Part shown: positions 31,020-41,083 of the stretch, in pieces
Position numbering within the stretch: position 1 is the stretch's first letter
Layout of the letters: every line of letters starts with the position of its first letter
Origin: Puccinia triticina
Lineage: Eukaryota > Basidiomycota > Pucciniomycetes > Pucciniales > Pucciniaceae
Length of the DNA: 64,000 bases
Assembly: GCF_026914185.1 (NCBI RefSeq)
Contig: NC_070564.1
Location: 2,046,001 to 2,110,000, forward strand
Direction of reading: 5' to 3'
Notes under the pieces: model-generated
Database searches by the model: none
Seen by the model: only the letters and a program-made list of their open reading frames with translations
Told to the model about the DNA's origin: nothing
Made by a program: the position numbers and the translations under genes

Positions 31020-32569
31020 GTTTTTCCGTGCTTTTCTTTTTGTGATGGCCGAAGGACCCGCAGCACAAGGCGCCCGGATGGTTAAGATAAAACCCCAGAA
31101 GAAGGGTCTCTGCTTCGACGGCACCGAAGTGGAGCAGTTTCTTGACTTCTACGAGTTAGCAGCGCAGCTGGATGGTGCGTCGGAATACGATATGGCGCGT
31201 CAGCTCGGCTGTTTCGTCCAGGAGGGAGAAATCCTGATGATCCTAGCCACGTTGGAGGGATATAAGCCTCCGAACTGGCCGAAGTTGCGGGCTGCAATGA
31301 TCGCATACTGGGGAGACGTGGACAAGGCCCTTTTCACTGAGCGAGACTTGGACGCACTCGTGGACCTATGGGTGGCGAAGGGCGGCGTGTCGTCAGTTTC
31401 GGAGTATCAGGCCTTCCGGAAATCGTGGGAGCCTATCCAATCTTATTTGGTATCAAAGCAACACATCGACTCCGAGGAAGAGCTGAAGAGGAAGTAATAT
31501 CAGGCGTTCTCATCAGGCTTCCAGGAGAGAATTTGAGCTCATTTGATCAAGGAGAAGGCCATGGTGACTACCCTCGACAAGCGCTTTCGACTTCCTTCTT
31601 TTGAGGTTCTTAAATCGGCAGTTACGGCAGTCATGGAGACCCAAACAGCGTTGACTTTCGAGGATTCAAGAATATCAAATCCGGTTCCGGGTCCTTTCAA
31701 AGCGGCCAACGACACCATGCTTAAGATGGAGGCGGATCGACGGCCCAAAGACGCGCCAGTTCAACCACAGACGCCGGCTACCGTCGATGACCTCTCACGC
31801 ATGCTCCAGTCTTTCGAGAAGCGACTGAAGAAGGAACTTCTGGGATCTGCACCTGCGTCGGCGGCTCCAGCTGGATCGCGCCCTCCTTTGGTTTGCTTTT
31901 ATTGTCACCGCGAAGGTCATGGCACGGCGCGTTGCTTTGAGCTAAAGAAGGACAAAGAGGAAAAATTGGTGGAGCAGAGGGGAAACGATTTCTTCCTCCC
32001 CAACGGTGCCCTAATCCCTCGAGACAATTCTCGCCCGATCAGACATGTCGTGGCGTCGTACTTACCAAATCCGAGTGCGGCAGCGGCTGGATTCCGGACC
32101 ACTTGCGGCTCCTTGGACCCGTGGAGTCCTCCAGCAGTCTCTTCGCAGTCTTTCAGTGGGGTTTATCAGTCGGATCCGGCGCGCAAGAGGCACGAAGCGC
32201 CGAAACCATTCAAGGCGCCGGCAGTCCCACCGTCCGTGGCGAAGAGGCCGGTCAAGAAGAAACCTACTTCGGGCTCCGACTCCGAGGGCGAAGAAATGGG
32301 CGCAGAGCCCGAGTTGTTCGAGAGATCTCCAGCCAGGCCGTCTTTGAGTGCAGAACCTACGGAGCCGGTTCCATCGACGCCAGCCAGCAAGCCAGAATCG
32401 ACACAGCCCAGGGTGCGCTTTGAGAGAGGGATTGCGAAGCACCATCCCCATGCATTCGAAGGCGTGATTAAGAAGATTTCGGATCTTCCTGTTACTAACC
32501 TGACGGTTTCGGAGATTCTGGCGATTTCCCCGGCGGTTGCGGATGGGATGAAGAAGTGGGTCTCCAGAA

Positions 32570-32574
32570 GGCGT
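32570..32574. repeat. E2 target site duplication, left copy (GCGT at 32571-32574)
   Basis: GCGT precedes the E2 5' LTR and recurs at 41084-41087 after the 3' LTR. Deleting E2 and one copy restores the E1 frame. Confidence 0.88.
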
Positions 32575-33422
32575 TGTGGTGGCCCCTCTTGTGGCCAGCT
32601 AGTCAGGAACAACATCACCGCCGCCAGCAAGATCATCAAGAATCAGCTTCCTTCATTCTCTTCTCGCCCTTCAAGATCCTCAAGACCTCAAGAATTCCTA
32701 TCTCCCCCATTTTTCACCCCTCTCTTCCATACTCCTTTCTTTCTCAGTTTCCAACCCTTTTCATTTTTCTTGGTCCTAACACAGCATGTGCTGTGGGTTT
32801 ATTTCCTTGTTTTGTTTCTGGTTTCTGTCTCTTTCTGTTTGTTTTTGCCTGTCTTGAGTGTTTTCTGTCTCCTCTTTTCTTTCTTCCTTTCTTCTCTCTG
32901 GATCTTTTCTTTCTTCCTCATCTCATTGTGCTTTTCTTTTTTCTTTGTGTTGTGTTCTCTTTTCCTGCTTCTCTTGTTTGTTGTGAGTGTGTGCGCGTGT
33001 AGCGCGCGGAGGATATGATGAAATACATGTGACATGTGGCTCTCCCGGAGTCCAAGTTCGCCGAACTTGGATGATGGGAGAGGCATGGCATTCTGATCCC
33101 CAGAATACGGTCCATAATCAAGAGTTTATAGATCCATCTTCAGAGTTCAAAACCTTTGAGCTCCGCTCGCCGAATCATCATCATCCTGAGTTTCCCTAGA
33201 TCCCTTTCTTCCTCTTCCTTAAGATCACATTTCCCTTTCCCTCAAAACAAACAACCGCCGCCGCGGATCCAAAACCCCGGCGAACCTCTCAAAACCACCA
33301 ACCCACAAGCTATCCTCGATCTTTTTCCGCGCTCATTCTTACGGACCATCACCCGAGGGCAGCCTAAACAGCACCCATCCCCTCACACGACTGCCTCCGC
33401 TTGTACGGACAGGAGTCCCTCA
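32575..33422 (+). mobile_element. E2 5' LTR
   Basis: Starts TGTGGTGGCCCC and ends GGAGTCCCTCA. The pyrimidine-rich U3/R region gives spurious hydrophobic frames (F, L, S) that I do not annotate. Confidence 0.93.
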
Positions 33423-33424
33423 TT

Positions 33425-33474
33425 TGGTCCCCCGAGCCGGGATCAAACCAGCGACCTCAAGATTTACAGTCTCG
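33425..33474 (+). other. E2 extended PBS: 50-nt complement of mature tRNA-Tyr
   Basis: The same 50 nt as in E1 with one change (GATCAAACC instead of GATCGAACC, i.e. tRNA T-loop position 56). It starts 2 nt inside the LTR; beyond CTCG the two elements diverge. Confidence 0.85.
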
Positions 33475-33592
33475 CACTGTGGTTTTGAGGCACTCCGAGC
33501 GGTTCTAATTCTATCTTTTTTCTCTCCCCTCTTCCGCGGAGTCTTCCGGAATCGAAGCTGATCTTTGTTTGGAACTTTCCGCTCCGCAACCT

Positions 33593-33655
33593 TGTCTATT
33601 CCGCTCTGAAACCTTGTCTATTCCGCTCTGAAACCTTGTCTATTCCGCTCCGCCA
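33593..33655 (+). repeat. Three 21-bp tandem repeats in the E2 leader
   Basis: CTTGTCTATTCCGCTC with TGAAAC (or CGCAAC) occurs three times in tandem between the PBS and gag. Confidence 0.85.
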
Positions 33656-33807
33656 TCGTCAAGGTCCGATTTTCCGCTGTTTGTTCCGCCTCAAGCGGAG
33701 TCGGTCGAGTCCTCGTTTCAGGATCAAGACGTTTCATCTCGATTTCTTTCTTTGCTTGTTCTTTTCCTTTCTTAGGTGTTCAGCAGCGGGGCACAGGAGA
33801 AGTAGAA

Positions 33808-33910
33808 GTAAGTCCCCTCCAACTGAGTAGCACCTTTGAAGCTCTACGTATCAAAACATCATCGCCACTCCGTGAGCCGCCTCTGTCGTTTTTGTTTGTC
33901 CGCTCCGCAG
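33808..33910 (+). other. Intron-like repeat in E2 leader
   Basis: GTAAGTCCCCTCC...GTGAGCC...TCCGCAG, 103 bp, ending 13 nt before the gag ATG at 33922; homologous to the E1 leader copy. Confidence 0.6.
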
Positions 33911-36090
33911 TTTCAGTCGTCATGGCCGAAGTGGGAGGCGATCCGCGGCCCGCCAAAATGAAGAAGATCAAGCCGCAGGAGGGCTTGAAATTTGACGGCT
34001 CAAACATAGAGCGGTTCTTGGCCGACTATGAGCTAGCGGCTGAGCTGGACGAAGCCTCAGACTATGACAAGGCTCGACAGATCGTGCGCTTCGTTGAAAA
34101 TGGCGAGACGCGCGCCGTTTTAGAGACGCTGGAAGGCAACTCTCCGCCAAATTGGTCGAAGCTGAAAGCCGCTATGCTCAGCTACTGGGCAGACGTAGAC
34201 ACGGCGCTTTTCACGGAGCGAGACATTGTCAGCCTGGTATCCAAGTGGGTCGTAAAGGGCTGAGTTTCCTCCGTCTCTGATTATCACGAGTTTCGCAAGG
34301 CCTGGGACCCGATCCAGGCCTATCTTGTCTCCAAAGGACATATTGAGTCCGACAAAGAGCTGAAGAAACAGTTCTATCAGGCGTTTTCGGTCGGTTTTCA
34401 GGCTCGTATCCGGGATCAGATGATCAAGGAAAGCACCCTAATTGTCACGGCGGACAATCGGGCCCGGCTTCCGGCGTTCAAAGTACTCCGCGCCGCGGTT
34501 GATACCGTGATGAAGGGACAGATTTCGCTTACGTTTGAAGACACTCAATCGGCCGCTCCGGTTGCCTCTCCGTTTCAAGAAGCTAACGACATCCTGAAGA
34601 AGATGGGTGCCGAGCGGAGGCCCGTCGCAGAAACCTCCGCCCCGAAGCACGAAACTTCTATGGAGGAGCTCACAAAGATGTTCAAGGCCTTCGAGCAATA
34701 CATGAAGGGCGGAAACCCTAAGTCCGCTCCATCAGCGGAGCGGGGTCCGATGGTGTGTTACTACTGCCATCGGGAGAACCATGGGACTCTCCGCTGCGTT
34801 GAGCTTCAGAAGGATAAGGAGGCCGGACTCGTGGAGCAGAAGGGGAATAATTTCTTCTTGCCCAACGGAGCTCTCATTCCGTTTGATTGATCTCGTCCTA
34901 TTCGACATGTGGTGGCTTCATTCCAACCCGGTCAAGCAGCTCCTTGCCGCCCACAGTCTCCTGGGCCCCGATCTTCAGCTCGTCCCGCCTCTGCGGAGTT
35001 CAAGTCAAGCTGCGGAGCGTTGGATCCGTGGTATCCTCCCGCAGTGTCATCACACTCTTTCTCCGGAGCCTACGAGTCCGATGCGGCCGGAAGGAAGAAG
35101 CACGAGGAGTCTAGACCTTATAAGGCTCCTCTAGCCCCTCCTTCCCAGGCGAAGCGGCCGCTCAGGAGATCACCGGCCGCGCCTGGTGAAGCTGTCGAAT
35201 CCGAGCCAATTGAGGAGCAAGAGCTCTTTGACAGAATCATGAATGATCCCAATCCTCAGGTCTCGTCGACCAAGGAAACCTCCGCCAAGCCGGCCATCCC
35301 ATCGAAGGCAACAGGGTCTCAGCCCAGGGTTCGGTTCGAGCGGGACGTCTCTCGAGACCATCCGGACGCATTGGAAGGTCTTGTTAAGAAAATTTTTGAT
35401 CTTCCGGTCTCGACAACGGTAGCGGAGATATGTTTGGTCTCCCCAGCAGTCTCGGACGGCCTGAAGAAGTGGGTTTCGCGCCGACGCGTGGAGGTGGGAC
35501 CCGAGGAGCTGAAGGTGCATTCGGGCACTCTGGCGGAGGGCCAAGAGTTCAGCGAGGCGGAGCAGGACCCAAGCCTATACTCCTGTCCGCTGGGCTACCT
35601 CACGTGCCTGGTGGGAACAGGGGAGCACACGGCGTCTCCGTTGATTGACTCAGGGTCACAGTTGAACATCATTTCCGACTCCATGGCTAACCGTTTCAAT
35701 CTCACTCCGCGGGTCAATTTCAGCTCCGCAGTCTATGGCATCAATAATCAGGCTTGCGAGTTGATCGGAGTGGCGGAGGACGTTCCGATCCGAGTCGGAA
35801 AGAGCATTGTCGGAACGTGCCACTTCTGGATCACTAGGCAGGAAAGTCCGTTCATTTTAGGCCAACCCTTCCTGATCGACTTCGAAGCAACTCTCTTGTT
35901 CTCGCCTACGGCCGGGGAGCGGATCATTCTTCCCAATTCTGAAGGGCGGAACATTGAAGTGTCACTCTGTCCCGTCGAGAAGGGACAATGGGAAAGGGAG
36001 TTCCCGGCGCATGGACGGAAAGCGGTCCTGACTCACTGCGGGCGCATCTTGGAGTTGCCCGAGGGGGCAGAGGAACTTTCTTTTTTATGA
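33892..36090 (+). pseudogene. E2 gag-protease frame with two TGA stops
   Basis: From ATG 33922 (MAEVGGDPRPAKMKKIKPQ) one frame runs to 36090 with TGA at 34261-34263 (E1 has Gly, KGGVSSVS) and at 34888-34890 (E1 has Asn, RDNSRPIRHV). It contains the gag core (IERFLADYELAAELDEASDY), a zinc knuckle (CYYCHRENHGTLRC near 34758) and an aspartic protease: active-site LIDSGSQLNIIS near 35641 and the second-half motif FILGQPFLIDFEA near 35853. The protease cleaves the gag/pol precursors. Both interruptions are TGA. Read-through or recoding cannot be excluded, but E1 lacks stops at these sites, so mutation is likelier. Confidence 0.88.
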
Positions 36091-36225
36091 GAGGAGTTGG
36101 TCCATTTGCTGGTAGCTTTAATGTAGGGTCTCGAACTCTACCGGCGGATTCAACTCAACTCTCAGAGACCCACAGTTGCGGTTTCCATTCACCTCTTTCT
36201 CCGCTTTCATCTCTCCTTCCAACTC

Positions 36226-37272
36226 ATGAAAAATTCGAAATCCAAAAACATCAGCAAAATCAAAAGTCTTCAAGAATATAGTCTCAGCCGTTTTCCAGTC
36301 TCCGTTTCCGCTCCTTTCCAAAACTTTTTCTCTCGACTCCTCAAAGCGGACCCGCCGGGTCTGCGGCGGGGCTTGCGTGGCGGAAAATTTGAAACATGGG
36401 TGTTCAGCGGGGGCACAAAGTGCAAAGTAAGTCCCCTCCATAGTATGCATCTCCGGGTAGATTCTACCGCTTCATCAAAAACATTACCGCGTGCCACACT
36501 TGTGAGAATTCCCTTGGTTCCGCCTTCTTCTCCGCTTTCAGGTAGACCTTCATCCTACCATGGAAGCTCCGCAGAGGGCCTTCATCCCTCATCGGCTTCT
36601 CTTCAAGACGTTTCATCTCAAGATAATGGCTTCACGCTCCGCAACGAGAATAATCTAGTGTCGTCTGCAAAGACTCTCCGCGAAGAGAATAAACTACTCC
36701 CCCTCCGCCAAGAGGCTAAACTATTTACGTCTGTTGACGGCCTCCGCGATGAGGGTAATCTATTTTTGTCCTCCGTGACCCTCCGCAATGAGGATAAACT
36801 AGTATCTCAACCAGTTCACAACTGGGTTCCGGCGGAAGGAGGATGGGTGGATTTCGGGATTCCGCAGAGGATTGGGAGACTGAAAGTAAGTTCCTCCCAA
36901 TGTGCACCTCCGGGGCTGGATGCCACCAAAGACTTCGAAACCCTACGATTCGCCACAGTCGTGAGCCACCCCCTACCCTCTGGTTTTTCGTATGCAGATA
37001 AAGCCCCTTTCAACGATTTGGCGGAACTTCGGATGTGGAGCCTTCTTCAGCGGGGTCTCAGTCCTCAATCTCAGGCGGAGCTCCTTAGCACATGGCGGAG
37101 CGGAGAATACTTGGCTTTTGCGTCCAAGTACAAGCCAGCTGCACGCAAGATCAAACCCGTCAATGTTCCGATGCCCCAGGGACTTAATCCGCCGCTCCAG
37201 CGCCCTCCCGGGATCCGTATCAAGGGCTTCCCACATCACTGGCGGGCCCGTTTGTTCCCAAAGGAAGGGTGA
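36226..37272 (+). CDS. E2 pro-pol linker ORF, frameshifted from pol
   Basis: 348 codons between the protease stop and the RT frame. It includes four short repeats of the type LRNENNLVSS / LREENKLLPL / LRDEGNLFLS / LRNEDKLVSQ and two of the intron-like segments, read in frame. The C-terminal part (ELRMWSLLQRGLSP, FASKYKPAARKIKPVNVPMP) matches the E1 frame leading directly into RT. In E2 a length difference near 37210-37240 shifts this frame out of register with pol, so it ends at 37272 while pol begins at 37269. Function of the linker is unknown. Confidence 0.6.
   Translation: MKNSKSKNISKIKSLQEYSLSRFPVSVSAPFQNFFSRLLKADPPGLRRGLRGGKFETWVFSGGTKCKVSPLHSMHLRVDSTASSKTLPRATLVRIPLVPPSSPLSGRPSSYHGSSAEGLHPSSASLQDVSSQDNGFTLRNENNLVSSAKTLREENKLLPLRQEAKLFTSVDGLRDEGNLFLSSVTLRNEDKLVSQPVHNWVPAEGGWVDFGIPQRIGRLKVSSSQCAPPGLDATKDFETLRFATVVSHPLPSGFSYADKAPFNDLAELRMWSLLQRGLSPQSQAELLSTWRSGEYLAFASKYKPAARKIKPVNVPMPQGLNPPLQRPPGIRIKGFPHHWRARLFPKEG
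36427..36541 (+). other. Intron-like repeat, E2 linker copy 1
   Basis: 115 bp, GTAAGTCCCCTCC to CTCCGCTTTCAG. Confidence 0.6.
36590..36840 (+). repeat. Imperfect tandem repeats, CTCCGC..GAG.ATAA type
   Basis: Units such as CTCCGCAACGAGAATAATCT and CTCCGCGAAGAGAATAAACT recur at ~45-60 bp spacing, encoding LR.E.(K/N)L repeats. E1 has two equivalents near 42208 and 42550. Confidence 0.75.
36886..36997 (+). other. Intron-like repeat, E2 linker copy 2
   Basis: 112 bp, GTAAGTTCCTCCC ... GTGAGCC ... TTTTTCGTATGCAG. Confidence 0.6.
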
Positions 37273-40052
37273 CTGCGGACCGTCTTTCTGTAGTGAATTT
37301 TGGGCCCGAAGGGTGGCTATACCCAGACGAGCTCAATCTCATCAAGAACGTCTTATCGGAGCGGAATGCAGCCATTGCCTTCAATGAATCGGAGAGGGGT
37401 TTGTTAAAAGAATCATACGGTCTTCCATACATCATCCCCGTCGTCGAACACTCACCTTGGCAGCAGAAGAAGATCCCCATTCCGGCGGCAAAGATGGACG
37501 AGTATACTCGGATTTTGAGAGAGTGGGTCCGCAACGGGCTCTACGAACAGTCAACCTCTTCGTACACTAGTCCGGTCTTTTGCGTCCTTAAGAGCAACGG
37601 GAAGCTCTGCGTTGTCCACGATCTCCAGCGGCTGAACAAAGTGACCGTCAAAGATGCGGGCATTCCGCCCGCCACGGAGGAGTTTGTCAAATCATTCTCT
37701 GGACGCGCTTGCTATGGCCTTGGAGATATTCTCGGCGGCTACGATGAGCGCGCACTGGATCCCATCTCCCGACCTCTGACCACTTTTGACACTCCGCTCG
37801 GCAGATTTCAACTCACTCGCCTGCCTCAGGGGGCTACTAACTCCGTAGCCGTCTATCAGGCCCAAATGATGTGGGTACTGCAGGGAATCCGGAGATTCAT
37901 CTGGGAATACGCCGAGACGCTGGAGCGAGTGATTTTCAGGATTGAGGAGGCGGGGCTGACGGTTTCCGCTGCAAAACTCGCCGCTTGTGTTCCGGCTCTC
38001 GAGATTGTGGGGCACGTCGTTTGCAAGGAGGGGCGGAGGATGGCAAGAAGCAAGGTGAACAAGGTTCTCTCGTGGCCTACTCCGCAGAATGCGACGGAGG
38101 TCAGAGGTTTCTTAGGGGTGGTAGTGTACGTGCGCATCTTCATTCCCGCACTCTCACAAATTTGTCTTCCGCTCAGCCGTCTGACGCGCAAGGATGCGGA
38201 CTTTGTTTGGTCTTCCGATTGCGAGGAGGCGTTTGGGAGACTGAAGTCTCTGGTCGGAAGGGATATTGTCTTGGTGAAGCTCAACTACGGACCCGAAGCG
38301 GGAATTTTGAAACTCGCAGTCGACTCTAGTTTCCACGCCGTCGGTGCTGTTCTCACTCAAGCGGACTCCGCAGGGCGGGACCGCCCCGCCTTGTATGAAT
38401 CACTATTGTTCTCCGAGGTGGAGTCACGCTACTCTCAGCCCAAACTGGAGCTGTGCGGAGTGGCAAGGATCCTGAAGAAGTTGCAGACGATCCTTTGGGG
38501 GCAACACTTTCAGCTCCTTGTCGACGCCCAATCTCTGGTTCAAATGATCAATTCCCCAAGCCTGCCCAACGCCCCGATGACGCGCTGGGTGTCCTTCATT
38601 CATTTGTTTTCCTTCAACATGGTGCACCGCCCCGGTAAAAGCTTCACAATGCCCGACGGTCTATCTCGTCGTCCACGAGGGGATGACGAGTCGGGCCCTC
38701 CCTCTTCCGACTTTGATGAGGACGTTCCGCATGTCCAGCCGTTGCATTCTTATACAGGTGCGGAGCCCGCGGACTATCATGGGTATCAAGAGGGTTTTTG
38801 GAGACAGATGGAGCTTTATTTGACGACCTTGGTCCGCCCTCCCAGTATGGATTCGGCGGAGTTCCGCGCGCTTCGGCGGAAGGCGGCGGAGTTTTTCGTG
38901 CAGGCGGGACGCCTTTTGAAGAGAGGTTCTCCGCTACCTCGCATCGTAGTCACAATCTCGGACAAACAGGACTCCATTCTCCGCAGGCTGCACAAAGATT
39001 TGGGCCACCGCGGAGTTGCGGAAACTTACCGACGGGTGGCGGAGCGTTTCTGGTGGCCTTCTTTGAAGCAGGCCGTCGCGCGTTGGTGCCAGAGCTGCGA
39101 GGCCTGCCAGAAGAGGGACCTCCGGCGGCCTTTGGAAATGCGGTACCCGACTGGGGAGGAGACGGTTTTCGGACGAGTGTCGATGGACGTGGTCCACATC
39201 AAAGCCGGAGGGGCCAAGTACCTCATTGTCGCGCGTGACGACTTCTTGGGTTGGGTGGAAGCCAAATTTCTCAACAATCTATCGTCGGAGGCCGTAGCCA
39301 CATTTTTGCACGAGCATTGGACCATGCGATATGGTCTTGCGCGCTCCTATTCGACGGACGGAGGCTCGGAGTTCGGCGGAGCGCTTGCGGAGATGCTCCG
39401 GGCTCTGCCAGGGCAGCATCGTGTATCCACCCCCTACTATCCGGAGGCTCAGGGCATGGTTGAGCGTGGGCACGCGCCACTCAAGGCGGCGTTGGTGAAG
39501 CTAGCCGGTGAATCAGGCAAGAATTGCCGCAAATTTCTGCCCCTGGTGCTTTTTGCCGACCGGATCTCGACTAAGCGTACGACAGGATACTCCCCGTACG
39601 AGCTTGTTTTCGGCCAGCGAGCGGCGCTGCCGATTGATCTGGACATAGAGTCCTATTTGGGCGTTGACTGGGAAGAGGTCCGCGACACGGCGGGTTTGTT
39701 GGTGGCGCGGTCGAAACAGCTGGAGCGGAGCGAAGAAACTCGGGCGGCGGCGTACGAGCGCATGATGAAAGCGCGCGGCGAATCGGTCCGCTACTGGGCG
39801 GACAAGAACTCTAGTCGATTCCGCGCTCCGCTTTCCGCGGGCGACCTCGTCCTCGTTTATAATCGATCTCTTGAAGTCCAGTGGGGGCAGCTGTTTGCTC
39901 ACAAATGGAACGGCCCCTACCAGATCGTCCAGCAGGTTCAAGGAGGCTCTTACGTCCTCGCTGAGCTTGACGGGACGGAGCTCAAGCGCCGGTTCGCGGC
40001 GGATCAGGTCAAGCGGTACTTTCTGCGCGGGGGCATTACTGACCAAAAGTAA
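37269..40052 (+). CDS. E2 pol: RT (active site deleted), RNase H, integrase
   Basis: 927 codons without a stop; the start codon is nominal because the frame enters from upstream (GRVTADRLSVVNFG). RT: YTSPVFCVLKSNGKL near residue 94 and RLPQGATNSVAVYQ near 186. At 37883/37884 (residue ~205) E2 lacks 96 bp that E1 has at 43644-43739, including the catalytic FIDD box, so RT cannot polymerise. RNase H follows (AVDSSFHAVGAVL near 350), then integrase with H-H (LGHRGVAETYRR), C-C (CQSCEACQK), D (MDVVHI), D (STDGGSEF) and E (MVERGH). The stop TAA lies inside a GTAAGT sequence; see the intron-like segment at 40049. Confidence 0.92.
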   Translation: MTADRLSVVNFGPEGWLYPDELNLIKNVLSERNAAIAFNESERGLLKESYGLPYIIPVVEHSPWQQKKIPIPAAKMDEYTRILREWVRNGLYEQSTSSYTSPVFCVLKSNGKLCVVHDLQRLNKVTVKDAGIPPATEEFVKSFSGRACYGLGDILGGYDERALDPISRPLTTFDTPLGRFQLTRLPQGATNSVAVYQAQMMWVLQGIRRFIWEYAETLERVIFRIEEAGLTVSAAKLAACVPALEIVGHVVCKEGRRMARSKVNKVLSWPTPQNATEVRGFLGVVVYVRIFIPALSQICLPLSRLTRKDADFVWSSDCEEAFGRLKSLVGRDIVLVKLNYGPEAGILKLAVDSSFHAVGAVLTQADSAGRDRPALYESLLFSEVESRYSQPKLELCGVARILKKLQTILWGQHFQLLVDAQSLVQMINSPSLPNAPMTRWVSFIHLFSFNMVHRPGKSFTMPDGLSRRPRGDDESGPPSSDFDEDVPHVQPLHSYTGAEPADYHGYQEGFWRQMELYLTTLVRPPSMDSAEFRALRRKAAEFFVQAGRLLKRGSPLPRIVVTISDKQDSILRRLHKDLGHRGVAETYRRVAERFWWPSLKQAVARWCQSCEACQKRDLRRPLEMRYPTGEETVFGRVSMDVVHIKAGGAKYLIVARDDFLGWVEAKFLNNLSSEAVATFLHEHWTMRYGLARSYSTDGGSEFGGALAEMLRALPGQHRVSTPYYPEAQGMVERGHAPLKAALVKLAGESGKNCRKFLPLVLFADRISTKRTTGYSPYELVFGQRAALPIDLDIESYLGVDWEEVRDTAGLLVARSKQLERSEETRAAAYERMMKARGESVRYWADKNSSRFRAPLSAGDLVLVYNRSLEVQWGQLFAHKWNGPYQIVQQVQGGSYVLAELDGTELKRRFAADQVKRYFLRGGITDQK

Positions 40053-40165
40053 GTCCCCCTCCTTAGTATGCACCTCGGGCTCTACTGCCGCCATTGTCGT
40101 AAGCTCTACTCCAGCCACTGTTGTGAGCCGCTCGCGGGGACCCCTCCTCTTTCCGTTTTCTTTAG
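40049..40165 (+). other. Intron-like repeat spanning the E2 pol stop codon
   Basis: 117 bp, GTAAGTCCCCCTCC ... TTTTCTTTAG. The pol stop TAA is part of the donor (AAAAG-TAA-GT), so splicing would remove it and extend the frame into the 3' LTR. Confidence 0.6.
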
Positions 40166-40235
40166 GTTTTCCCTCTCTCTCTTTGCCGCGCATCCGTCAA
40201 AGGAGTCTGGGGACAGACTCCAAGTGGTGGGTGGA

Positions 40236-41083
40236 TGTGGTGGCCCCTCTTGTGGCCAGCTAGTCAGGAACAACATCACCGCCGCCAGAAAGATCATCAA
40301 GAATCAGCTTCCTTCATTCTCTTCTCGCCCTTCAAGATCCTCAAGACCTCAAGAATTCCTATCTCCCCCATTTTTCACCCCTCTCTTCCATACTCCTTTC
40401 TTTCTCAGTTTCCAACCCTTTTCATTTTTCTTGGTCCTAACACAGCATGTGCTGTGGGTTTATTTCCTTGTTTTGTTTCTGGTTTCTGTCTCTTTCTGTT
40501 TGTTTTTGCCTGTCTTGAGTGTTTTCTGTCTCCTCTTTTCTTTCTTCCTTTCTTCTCTCTGGATCTTTTCTTTCTTCCTCATCTCATTGTGCTTTTCTTG
40601 TTTCTTTGTGTTGTGTTCTCTTTTCCTGCTTCTCTTGTTTGTTGTGAGTGTGTGCGCGTGTAGCGCGCGGAGGATATGATGAAATACATGTGACATGTGG
40701 CTCTCCCGGAGTCCAAGTTCGCCGAACTTGGATGATGGGAGAGGCATGGCATTCTGATCCCCAGAATACGGTCCATCAGCAAGAGTTTATAGATCCATCT
40801 TCAGAGTTCAAAACCTTTGAGCTCCGCTCGCCGAATCATCATCATCCTGAGTTTCCCTAGATCCCTTTCTTCCTCTTCCTTAAGATCACATTTCCCTTTC
40901 CCTCAAAACAAACAACCGCCGCCGCGGATCCAAAACCCCGGCGAACCTCTCAAAACCACCAACCCACAAGCTATCCTCGATCTTTTTCCGCGCTCATTCT
41001 TACGGACCATCACCCAAGGGCAGCCTAAACAGCACCCATCCCCTCACACGACTGCCTCCGCTTGTACGGACAGGAGTCCCTCA
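40236..41083 (+). mobile_element. E2 3' LTR
   Basis: 848 bp, about five differences from the 5' LTR; followed by GCGT (41084-41087). Confidence 0.93.

Larger units (their letters stand above)
30859..32574 (+). pseudogene. E1 gag, two in-frame stops, cut by E2
   Basis: The start is likely ATG 31044 (MAEGPAAQGARMVKIKPQ), just after an intron-like segment. The core reads VEQFLDFYELAAQLDGASEY...LGCFVQEGE, and a zinc knuckle CFYCHREGHGTARC lies near 31896. In-frame stops are TAA at 31495-31497 (E2 has KKQFYQAF there) and TGA near 31533-31535 (E2 has RIRDQM). The frame then runs to MKKWVSRRR at 32574, where E2 interrupts. The rest (protease) continues at 41084. Confidence 0.85.
32575..41083 (+). 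mobile_element. Ty3/Gypsy element E2, full-length, nested in E1
   Basis: LTRs 32575-33422 and 40236-41083 (848 bp each) differ at about five positions by eye (for example CAGCAAG/CAGAAAG, CCATAATC/CCATCAGC, CACCCGAGG/CACCCAAGG). A tRNA-Tyr PBS lies at 33425, and a G-rich tract GTGGTGGGTGGA precedes the 3' LTR. Coding content: gag-protease with two stops, a spacer ORF, and a 927-codon RT-RNaseH-integrase ORF lacking the RT active site. Confidence 0.93.

Noticed and set aside
31495..31545. Frameshift in E1 gag between two ORFs
   Set aside because: Both ORFs are in the same frame; the break is two nonsense codons, not a frameshift.
40068..40679. 203-codon hydrophobic ORF (and its twin ending at 33018) as a membrane protein
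   Set aside because: It lies in the pyrimidine-rich LTR and is explained by T/C composition. Kept only as the read-through possibility in the splicing finding.
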